From Calditrichaceae bacterium (GTDB taxonomy: Bacteria; Calditrichota; Calditrichia; Calditrichales; Calditrichaceae): a stretch of DNA of 5,013 bases. Position 1 is the stretch's first letter. Each line of letters begins with the position of its first letter. The stretch lies in the NCBI GenBank assembly GCA_030622395.1, contig JAUXGF010000260.1:1-5013 (forward strand), given 5' to 3'. This document shows, in pieces, positions 1 to 4,663 of the stretch. The position numbers and the translations under genes are program-made. The notes below the pieces were generated by a model. That model did not search any database. It was not told the DNA's origin and saw nothing but the letters and a program-made list of their open reading frames with translations.

Positions 1-6
1 AAGGAG
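1..6 (+). promoter_or_regulatory. Shine-Dalgarno-like AAGGAG for a GTG start at 14
   Basis: AAGGAG at 1-6 is a near-perfect anti-16S match seven bases before GTG at 14-16. It favours the GTG over the TTG at 10-12, which is only three bases away. Confidence 0.35.
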
Positions 7-17
7 TCATTGCGTGA
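1..17 (+). CDS. Possible extreme 3' end of an upstream gene (ends GVIA, stop TGA)
   Basis: In the frame starting at base 3 the window opens with four codons (GVIA) followed by TGA at 15-17. That TGA overlaps a GTG at 14-16 in the GTGA arrangement common between translationally coupled genes, and an AAGGAG at 1-6 sits seven bases before the GTG. This makes it possible that an upstream gene ends here. The frame starting at base 1 is also open from the edge to TGA at 79-81, so the alternative is a gene ending there. Too little sequence is present to choose or to name a product. Confidence 0.2.
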
Positions 18-106
18 AAAGATTAAAGAATGGGGATATAAATATTGGGTTTTATATATCCGGTATCTTTATATTGGATGATCAATTTTTATTTCCCGCT
101 TTTTAG
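14..106 (+). pseudogene. 30-codon reading frame, possible decayed small membrane-protein gene
   Basis: Reading from GTG at 14 gives 30 codons ending in TAG at 104-106. The start is well supported by AAGGAG at 1-6 and the GTGA overlap with a possible upstream gene. The middle, NIGFYISGIFILDDQF, reads like the first membrane segment of a small membrane protein. It distantly recalls the N-terminus of lipoprotein signal peptidase (hydrophobic stretch ending in LDQ), but this resemblance is weak and I do not assign it. After the stop the same frame hits further stops at once, and neither other frame continues convincingly, so a disrupted remnant is as likely as a real short gene or chance. Confidence 0.2.
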
Positions 107-413
107 GCTTTTTAATTTTACAGGTTTGCTGTGCTTTAGATATTCTTGCTCCCAACTTTCAGAAAGATATTGGGTTTAGAAATATGTGGGTATCCTTCCA
201 TTCGTAACCACCGGCTTATTACAAATAATTTATAAATAGATTTTCCGCTTAATAAAAAAATTTGTACATTATCTATTCAAATAAAATAAAAATTGTTTAG
301 GAATTAAGCACACTGCGGTAATAAAAAATCCGGTTTATTAACAGGCATTATCTTTTTTATTTGAATTGCTATTTTAATAAAGGTAAATTTGTTATTTATT
401 AATTGTATATTGA
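107..413. other. AT-rich intergenic stretch with no supported gene
   Basis: This stretch has stops in all frames on the plus strand, and the one longer minus-strand frame that reaches into it (304-510) continues into the 8-bp repeat array, which argues against coding. A small AT-only hairpin is visible: TAATAAA at 319-325 pairs with TTTATTA at 334-340 around an 8-base loop. It lacks GC pairs and a following T-run, so it is not called a terminator. No RNA gene or convincing promoter was recognised. Confidence 0.5.
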
Positions 414-477
414 ATTGGTGAAGAATTGTAGTAATAAAGTAATGGAGTATTGGATTGTTAGAGGAATAGAGTGATGT
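414..477 (+). repeat. 8-bp periodic degenerate repeat array, GGAGTAAT type (array A)
   Basis: The stretch divides into eight consecutive 8-base units without a phase break: attggtga, agaattgt, agtaataa, agtaatgg, agtattgg, attgttag, aggaatag, agtgatgt. The consensus is close to AGTAATGG. Similarity is strongest at 430-453 and decays outward. The reverse complement of the consensus matches array B at 541-578, so the two arrays face each other. Eight is not a multiple of three and the units vary, so coding is unlikely. This array is responsible for much of the spurious minus-strand open frame over the region. Confidence 0.7.
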
Positions 478-540
478 AAAAATGGAATATCCCGAAAACA
501 ATTCAGTCATCTAACCATTTAACCATCAATCTGTTATTGC

Positions 541-578
541 ATTACTCCAATACTCCATTACTCCCTCTTCATCACTCC
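541..578 (-). repeat. 8-bp periodic degenerate repeat array, ATTACTCC type (array B, inverted to A)
   Basis: Three units in exact 8-base register (attactcc, aatactcc, attactcc at 541-564) are followed by a 6-base interruption (ctcttc) and another unit, atcactcc, at 571-578. The consensus ATTACTCC is the reverse complement of GGAGTAAT in array A. TCCAATACTCCATTAC at 546-561 is the near-exact complement of GTAATGGAGTATTGGA at 439-454, so the two arrays could form a stem with a loop of about 90 bases. The array ends 62 bases before the ftsE start. Confidence 0.7.
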
Positions 579-640
579 AATTCTTTTCATGGGTTGAACT
601 GTTACCTTTTAATAACATTCATTTTCATTGAGCTAAATAG

Positions 641-1291
641 ATGATTGAGTTTTATAATGTAAGCGCAGATATTGACGGCAGGAATATCCTCAGAGATATA
701 AGCTTTAGAATCGTTCAAGGGGAGTTTGCTTATATAACCGGTCCAAGCGGAGCCGGTAAATCAACTGTTTTACGTCTGATCTATATGGATCTTATCCCTA
801 ATGAAGGGATGGTTATTATTGATAAATATAGTTCGGCAAAAATTAAGAATAAAGAAATCCCCATTCTGCGAAGACGGTTAGGGGTTATTTTCCAGGATTT
901 CAAATTATTGCCGGATCGTAATGTTTATGATAATGTAGCGTTTGCTTTAAGGGTTACAGGAGTTAAGGGGGCGGCGGTTAAGCGAAAGGTTCTCCGGGTA
1001 TTGGCTGAGGTAAATTTAGGACATAAAAGAAACCGTTTTCCTGTTGAGCTTTCCGGGGGCGAGCAGCAGCGCGTGGCTATTGCCAGAGCTATTGTTAATA
1101 ATCCATTTATTGTATTAGCCGATGAACCGTCAGGTAATTTAGATGAACAGGCGTCGTTTGAAATATTAAATATTTTAGAAAAGATTAACCGGCAGGGCAC
1201 CGCTGTATTAATGGCAACGCATGACAATACTATACTTAAGCGGTATCCACACCGGGTGATAAAGATAAAAGAGGGGTTGTTAAATAAATAA
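641..1291 (+). CDS. ftsE: FtsE, ATP-binding subunit of the FtsEX cell-division complex
   Basis: FtsE is the cytoplasmic ATPase that pairs with FtsX at the division site and drives conformational signals that activate peptidoglycan hydrolases. The 216 residues match the usual length (about 220). All ABC ATPase motifs are visible: Walker A GPSGAGKST at 34-42, Q-loop Gln85 in VIFQDFKLL, signature LSGGEQQRVAIARA at 137-150, Walker B IVLADEP at 157-163 followed by SGNLD at 164-168, and the switch His194 in ATHD. The FQDFKLLPDRNVYDNVAFAL segment is characteristic of FtsE rather than of LolD or MacB relatives, and ftsX follows directly. The ATG at 641 places MIEF at the expected N-terminus. Its ribosome site is poor: only a GAG at 630-632, eight bases upstream. 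No clear promoter was found upstream. Confidence 0.96.
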   Translation: MIEFYNVSADIDGRNILRDISFRIVQGEFAYITGPSGAGKSTVLRLIYMDLIPNEGMVIIDKYSSAKIKNKEIPILRRRLGVIFQDFKLLPDRNVYDNVAFALRVTGVKGAAVKRKVLRVLAEVNLGHKRNRFPVELSGGEQQRVAIARAIVNNPFIVLADEPSGNLDEQASFEILNILEKINRQGTAVLMATHDNTILKRYPHRVIKIKEGLLNK

Positions 1292-2148
1292 TGAATTTTT
1301 GGTTTACCCTAAAAGAAGGTCTTAAAGGATTCAGCCGGGCTCGATTGGCAACGACAATTACTATTACTTCAGTAGCTTTTGCTTTGTTATTAATCGGTCT
1401 TTTTATGATCTTTTCTCTAAATATGAAGCATTGGATTGGAGGTATCCGTTCTAAAATTGAGCTTGAAGTTTTTTTAAAACCTTATTTAGATAATAATGAA
1501 GGTTTAAATATTAAACAAAAAATAAAATTGTTAGAAGGGGTTGGATCAATAAATTATATTTCTAAAGATAAAGCCGCCGAACGGTTTCAAAAGGAATTCG
1601 GCAAAAGCGTTTATGATGTATTAGACAGCAATCCATTGCCTCCTTCCTGTACAGTTAGAATTAAGAAAGGGTTTCAAACTTCAACAATTATAAAAAAGAT
1701 ATCCGCCTCTATCGGCAAAATCAAGGGTGTGGATGAGGTGGTTTATAAAAAAGAACTTTTATCCGTAATCGATCGTTATATCAAATTTATATATCTAATC
1801 GCAGGAGGCGCGGGCCTTATATTAGTCATTATCGCCATTATACTGCTTTATAATACAATAAGACTAACTATTTTTGCCCGCAGGGATATTATTGAAATTA
1901 TGAAATTAGTAGGAGCTACAGAATCATTTATCAGACGCCCTTTTTTAGTAGAAGGATTTATGCAGGGATTTTTTGGGGCGCTACTGGCGGACGGCATGCT
2001 TTTTTTAACAATAAATATTGTAAGAAAATTGATTTATCCATACCTTGCCTGCAAAATTGAGATATATGCGGCGATTGTGTTGTTTGGACTTATTATCGGA
2101 CTTGTATCAAGCAGTTTGAGCGTTTCAAAATATCTTCAAAGAATATAA
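1291..2148 (+). CDS. ftsX: FtsX, membrane subunit of the FtsEX cell-division complex
   Basis: FtsX is the polytopic inner-membrane partner of FtsE. It transmits ATPase-driven changes to a periplasmic hydrolase or hydrolase activator. The 285 residues show the family layout: a cytoplasmic N-terminus, a membrane segment at about 20-42, an extracytoplasmic domain at about 44-165 with the IELEVFLKP start and SKDKAAERFQKEFG region typical of the family, then membrane segments near 167-188, 214-234 and 256-275. The cytoplasmic stretch NTIRLTIFARRDIIEIMKLVGAT (188-210), split here as NTIRLTIFARRDI and IEIMKLVGAT, is the FtsX hallmark, followed by FIRRPFLVEG. The start ATG shares its A with the ftsE stop (TAATG), indicating translational coupling. 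A GAGGGG at 1271-1276 lies 14 bases upstream, which is long for a standalone site. No murein hydrolase gene follows in the window. Confidence 0.95.
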   Translation: MNFWFTLKEGLKGFSRARLATTITITSVAFALLLIGLFMIFSLNMKHWIGGIRSKIELEVFLKPYLDNNEGLNIKQKIKLLEGVGSINYISKDKAAERFQKEFGKSVYDVLDSNPLPPSCTVRIKKGFQTSTIIKKISASIGKIKGVDEVVYKKELLSVIDRYIKFIYLIAGGAGLILVIIAIILLYNTIRLTIFARRDIIEIMKLVGATESFIRRPFLVEGFMQGFFGALLADGMLFLTINIVRKLIYPYLACKIEIYAAIVLFGLIIGLVSSSLSVSKYLQRI

Positions 2149-2178
2149 TTATATATGTGAATATAAACTGTTTTTCGT

Positions 2179-2335
2179 TTTAATTAGTGTCTGAACGAAA
2201 ACTAACCCAAACTGTCATTTCGAAGCGGAGCGAGAAATCTTTTAGCGTTATAAATATTGAAGTTAAAGATTTCTCACCCGATAAATCGGGATTCGAAATG
2301 ACAAAAAGCGCTTTTTCGTTCAGACACTAATTAAA
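2179..2335. mobile_element. MITE-like nested palindromic element with 23-bp terminal inverted repeats
   Basis: Bases 2179-2201 are the perfect reverse complement of 2313-2335 (23 bp, core GTGTCTGAACGAAAA). Inside are a second perfect inverted pair, TGTCATTTCGAA at 2213-2224 with its complement at 2292-2303, and a third, GAGAAATCTTT at 2232-2242 with its complement at 2265-2275. A small perfect hairpin, CCCGAT-aa-ATCGGG, sits at 2277-2290. TAATTA occurs on both sides of the GTGTCTG/CAGACAC ends (2181-2186 and 2328-2333). It could be a target duplication, but it is itself palindromic, so this is ambiguous. There is no open frame inside, so any movement would need a transposase elsewhere. The inner TGTCATTTCGAA...TTCGAAATGACA part resembles a palindromic repeat I associate with FCB and other candidate-phylum genomes (recall, not searched). 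Its RNA would fold strongly and could end ftsEX transcription. The transposase family is unassigned. Confidence 0.7.
2277..2290. repeat. Perfect 6-bp hairpin CCCGAT/ATCGGG inside the palindromic element
   Basis: CCCGAT at 2277-2282 and ATCGGG at 2285-2290 are separated by two bases. The hairpin interrupts the right half of the element and has no counterpart in the left half, which instead reads GCGGAGC at 2225-2231. No T-run follows directly, so it is not a standard terminator. Confidence 0.6.
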
Positions 2336-2347
2336 CTAACAGGTTAG
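2336..2347. promoter_or_regulatory. Short palindrome CTAAC-ag-GTTAG covering a weak ribosome site
   Basis: CTAAC at 2336-2340 pairs with GTTAG at 2343-2347 around a two-base loop, immediately outside the right terminal repeat of the palindromic element. It contains AGG at 2341-2343, the only ribosome-site-like bases before the ATG at 2352. It may be chance. If the small frame is expressed, this hairpin would mask its start. Confidence 0.25.
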
Positions 2348-2351
2348 AAAA

Positions 2352-2444
2352 ATGAGCTTAGTAAAAATCCTTGATAAATTTGAGACACTCCCAATCGGCG
2401 ATCAGAAAGAGGCGCTTGATTTTATAAACTTTCTAAAAACTTAA
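2352..2444 (+). pseudogene. Truncated antitoxin-like fragment (DUF2281-like N-terminus)
   Basis: ATG at 2352 opens 30 codons (starting MSLVKILDKFETLP, continuing GDQKEALDFINFLKT) that stop at TAA 2442-2444. The pattern 'start, two helical turns, LP..xQKEALDFINFL' matches the N-terminal helix pair of DUF2281-type antitoxins and related small AbrB/Phd-like partners. Intact members are usually 60-90 residues and have a toxin gene beside them; here there is neither a C-terminal half nor a toxin. The frame stays open after the stop into the 8-bp repeat array, but that sequence is repeat-derived. The fragment starts 17 bases after the palindromic element, with a weak AGG eight bases upstream. The best reading is a remnant of a toxin-antitoxin module cut by repeat expansion. 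The family call is from pattern memory only. Confidence 0.4.
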
Positions 2445-2502
2445 AAACATCTCCCATCCTTCTCCTATCCCGACAATTTGGAATCACTCTGTAAAAGAAA
2501 CT

Positions 2503-2598
2503 CCATCAGAGCAACAATCCAATATTCCATCCTTCCACTCTTCCAGTATTCCAATCTTCCAGCACTCCAGTATTCCATTCTTCCCTTCTTCCATTGTT
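2503..2598 (-). repeat. 8-bp periodic degenerate repeat array, CCAnnnTT type (array C)
   Basis: Twelve 8-base units run without a phase break. The last ten (2519-2598) are ccaatatt, ccatcctt, ccactctt, ccagtatt, ccaatctt, ccagcact, ccagtatt, ccattctt, cccttctt and ccattgtt. The first two, ccatcaga and gcaacaat (2503-2518), are degenerate. Positions 1-2 (CC) and 8 (T) are nearly invariant, position 3 is A in all but one of these ten, and the centre varies. It reads as GGAnnnTT-like units on the minus strand, opposite to array D. Confidence 0.8.
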
Positions 2599-2711
2599 TG
2601 ATTGAATAATTTTTTTATTTTAATTTTTGTTATTTATTTGTAATTTATTTTTTTACGATTTGTTTTTCCCTGTCAACTGGGATCATACTCATTCAGAAAT
2701 AGCCCGTGGGA
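2599..2711. other. T-rich spacer between opposed 8-bp repeat arrays
   Basis: The first 65 bases are almost entirely A and T, with several runs of six or more T. They are followed by a more mixed stretch containing TCCC-tgtcaact-GGGA (about 2667-2682), a weak four-base stem. No reading frame, promoter or RNA gene is convincing. Confidence 0.5.
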
Positions 2712-2743
2712 AGAATTGGAGTGTTGGAGTAATGGAGTGATGG
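2712..2743 (+). repeat. 8-bp periodic repeat array, AGTrwTGG type (array D, inverted to C)
   Basis: Four units in strict register: agaattgg, agtgttgg, agtaatgg, agtgatgg. Degenerate 8-base spacing seems to continue to about 2767 (aatggcga, agaaagtg, gaatattg). The unit agtaatgg is identical to one in array A at 438-445, so arrays A and D are the same family in the same orientation, 2.3 kb apart on either side of ftsEX. Confidence 0.7.
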
Positions 2744-2770
2744 AATGGCGAAGAAAGTGGAATATTGTTA

Positions 2771-2786
2771 CGAAGAAGTTCCTTCG
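2771..2786. repeat. Small hairpin CGAAG-aagttc-CTTCG
   Basis: CGAAG at 2771-2775 pairs with CTTCG at 2782-2786 around a six-base loop. It lies between array D and the CAGTATC-type repeats. No T-run follows, so it is not a terminator of the usual kind. Confidence 0.35.
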
Positions 2787-2789
2787 GAT

Positions 2790-2811
2790 CAGTAATCCAG
2801 TATCCAGCATC
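2790..2811 (+). repeat. Three short tandem CAGTATC-type units
   Basis: CAGTAATC, CAGTATC and CAGCATC lie head to tail (8, 7 and 7 bases). The style is like the 8-bp arrays but the unit is different. Confidence 0.45.
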
Positions 2812-2899
2812 ATTTTCATTAATTTACCCCGTTAAATAATATGTTTGCGCATTTTCCAATCGCATTAATTTTTTATTTAACAGGGGGAATTTGTTTACT

Positions 2900-2926
2900 A
2901 TGTTCTTTATTTTAAAGGGTGGTTAA
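2900..2926 (+). promoter_or_regulatory. Possible 8-codon leader frame overlapping the symporter ribosome site
   Basis: ATG at 2900 opens MFFILKGG and stops at TAA 2924-2926, three bases before the symporter ATG and in the same frame. An AGGGGGA at 2882-2888 lies 11 bases upstream of it. Its last two glycine codons are the GGTGG of the symporter ribosome site. This could be a reinitiation leader or simply chance in a G-containing 5' region. The stop does show that the symporter cannot start further upstream in this frame. Confidence 0.25.
2914..2922 (+). promoter_or_regulatory. Ribosome binding site for the symporter gene
   Basis: AAAGGGTGG ends seven bases before ATG at 2930 and is a reasonable Shine-Dalgarno variant. 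Together with the in-frame TAA at 2924-2926 it fixes the start. Confidence 0.6.
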
Positions 2927-2929
2927 CGT

Positions 2930-4663
2930 ATGGATCAACTAAAAAATATTATTGATACTGTTAACGGTATTGTTTGGGGCTGGCCTGATGTTATGCCGTT
3001 CATGGTGGCGATACTTTTAGCCACGGGTCTTGTTACTACTTTTCGTCTGGCATGGATTCAGGTACGCTATTTTATGCATGGATTACGCGTTATCCGCGGG
3101 CAGTATGACGATCCGGAGCACGAAGGAGATATATCTCACTTTCAGGCTTTAACAACGGCGTTATCGGCGACTGTGGGAATCGGCAATATAGCGGGCGTCG
3201 CAACGGCTATCCATTACGGAGGCCCCGGCGCGCTTTTTTGGATGTGGGTTACAGCCGTATTTGGAATGGCGCTCAAATATACTGAATGCACCCTTTCAAT
3301 GCGTTACCGGGTTATCACTTCCGACGGCACAGCTTCCGGAGGCCCTATGTATTCAATAGTGCACGGACTTGGCTCTTCATGGAAACCTTTGGCGGTTGCT
3401 TTCGCAATTTTTGCAGTTATTTCCTCTTTTGGTTCCGGAAATTCAGTTCAATCATTTACCGTTGCCGATCAGCTTCGCCAGGATTTAAGCGTACCAACGT
3501 GGATAACCGGGCTGTTGATGGCTTCTTTAGTCGGCGCAGTAATTATCGGCGGGATTAAGAGGATCGGCAGCGTTACTTCCAAACTCGTGCCGTTCATGGC
3601 TTCGATATATGTCGCCGCCGCTTTGATTATTTTGATATTGAACGTATCCAGTGTGTTACCCACTATTAAACTTATCATAACTTCAGCCTTCCAGCCTGCC
3701 GCTCAAATAGGAGGCTTTGCCGGAGGCAGCTTTATCTTTATGTTAACCTGGGGGATTAAACGGGGATTATTTTCCAACGAATCAGGTCAAGGGTCCGCTC
3801 CCATAGCTCATGCCGCCGCAAAAACAGATGAACCCGTCCGTGAAGGCGTTGTCGCCATGCTCGGCCCTTTTATCGATACGCTGATAATCTGCACTATGAC
3901 CGGTCTGGTAATTCTTACCACCGGCGTATGGAAGGACAAACAAAACCAGAGCGTCCTGATTGATCAGCAAGCGTCACTAACCGCACTTTATGCCGGCGCC
4001 GTTATTCAGCAAAACGGTAAAATACTTGACGCTGATTTAGCCGCCGGACGATTTGCAGTTAAAGAAGGACAGCCTGAAGGCTTTATCCTGGTTCGTAATC
4101 ATGGTATAGTTGAAAACCTTAAATTATTTTATACTAATGATCCGGTACTCCAAAGGGACGCCAGTTTGTTTAACGGTTTTATAGAAATACCCGCCTCATC
4201 GCCCGGATCCATTGAATCTGCAAAAATTTTAAATATTAAAAATGAAGCGGTAGACGGATATCTTATAATGGAAGGAAATGCGCTGCAGAACGGCTCTCCC
4301 TTAACTTCATGGGCGTTTAGAAAAGGACTTGGCGATTTAGCCGGCGGTTATGGACATTTAATAGTTACATTTGCAGTTTTCCTTTTTGGAATATCCACAG
4401 CCATCAGTTGGTCATATTACGGCGACCGCTCGATCCATTACTTGTTAGGTAACAAGTCGATTCTGCCGTATAAGATAGGATTCTGTATTATGCACTTTAT
4501 TGGCGCGGTTTATTCATTGGAGCTGGTATGGGGCTTTGGCGATACCGCTTTAGGATTAATGACGCTGCCCAATCTTTTAGCTATTATCCTTTTAACGGGT
4601 ATGGTAAAGAAAATGACCAAACAGTATATCAGCGAAGGCAAGCTGGAACCGCCGAAGAAGTAA
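2930..4663 (+). CDS. AGCS-family sodium:alanine/glycine symporter with a large loop insert
   Basis: This is an inner-membrane carrier of the alanine or glycine:cation symporter family (TC 2.A.25, LeuT-type fold), importing small neutral amino acids with Na+ or H+. Family motifs are strong: ALSATVGIGNIAGVATAI (77-94) with GGPGALFWMW (97-106), SGGPMY (136-141), KRGLFSNESGQGSAPIAHAA (277-296), EGVVAMLGPFIDTLIICTMTGLVI (305-328 overall) and SWSYYGDRSIHYLLG (493-507). About eleven membrane segments can be traced between residues 20 and 558. Members are usually 440-490 residues; this one has 577. The excess lies at about 335-456, between segments 8 and 9. The start at 2930 is fixed by the upstream in-frame stop and AAAGGGTGG. 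GC is clearly higher than in ftsEX (37 of 60 bases at 3181-3240 against 12 of 60 at 1501-1560). It stands alone, so its substrate cannot be read from neighbours; alanine or glycine is the family default. Confidence 0.95.
   Translation: MDQLKNIIDTVNGIVWGWPDVMPFMVAILLATGLVTTFRLAWIQVRYFMHGLRVIRGQYDDPEHEGDISHFQALTTALSATVGIGNIAGVATAIHYGGPGALFWMWVTAVFGMALKYTECTLSMRYRVITSDGTASGGPMYSIVHGLGSSWKPLAVAFAIFAVISSFGSGNSVQSFTVADQLRQDLSVPTWITGLLMASLVGAVIIGGIKRIGSVTSKLVPFMASIYVAAALIILILNVSSVLPTIKLIITSAFQPAAQIGGFAGGSFIFMLTWGIKRGLFSNESGQGSAPIAHAAAKTDEPVREGVVAMLGPFIDTLIICTMTGLVILTTGVWKDKQNQSVLIDQQASLTALYAGAVIQQNGKILDADLAAGRFAVKEGQPEGFILVRNHGIVENLKLFYTNDPVLQRDASLFNGFIEIPASSPGSIESAKILNIKNEAVDGYLIMEGNALQNGSPLTSWAFRKGLGDLAGGYGHLIVTFAVFLFGISTAISWSYYGDRSIHYLLGNKSILPYKIGFCIMHFIGAVYSLELVWGFGDTALGLMTLPNLLAIILLTGMVKKMTKQYISEGKLEPPKK
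3932..4297 (+). other. Insert of about 120 residues in the symporter loop between segments 8 and 9
   Basis: This covers residues about 335-456 of the symporter, between TGLVILTTGVW and the resumption of family sequence at SPLTSWAFRKGLG. The equivalent loop is normally some 15-25 residues. The insert is hydrophilic, has no cysteine, and alternates short beta-like stretches (GFILVRNHGIVENLKLFY, FNGFIEIPA, GYLIMEGNAL), suggesting a small beta-rich domain. By family topology (N-terminus outside, eleven segments) the loop would lie outside the cytoplasm. That placement is inferred. Confidence 0.7.

Noticed and set aside
304..510. Minus-strand open frame of 68 codons
   Set aside because: It runs through the 8-bp repeat array A (repeat-derived peptide such as SLYSSNNPILHYF), has AT-driven composition, resembles no family, and has no convincing ribosome site.
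414..578. CRISPR array
   Set aside because: The 8-base units are contiguous and degenerate, with no 25-40 base repeats separated by unique spacers; the same holds for 2503-2767.
594..622. TTGAAC as a -35 box upstream of ftsE
   Set aside because: No -10-like hexamer lies 16-18 bases downstream; the best match, ATTCAT, is poor.
925..1227. Minus-strand open frame of 100 codons within ftsE
   Set aside because: It is a shadow of the strongly supported ftsE coding sequence, overlapping its signature and Walker B motifs.
2445..2606. Continuation of the antitoxin-like frame past its stop (KHLPSF... into repeat-coded residues)
   Set aside because: The continued translation is largely the 8-bp array read as protein (QYSILP-type repeats), and there is no start codon or ribosome site.
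2840..2847. TATGTTTG matching the Bacteroidota TAnnTTTG promoter element upstream of the symporter
   Set aside because: There is no TTTG-type element at the right distance upstream, and chance matches are common in AT-rich DNA.
3286..3970. Open frames of 62-90 codons inside the symporter gene (plus 3286-3558, minus 3469-3678, minus 3782-3970)
   Set aside because: All lie within conserved symporter motifs in other frames and have no independent support.
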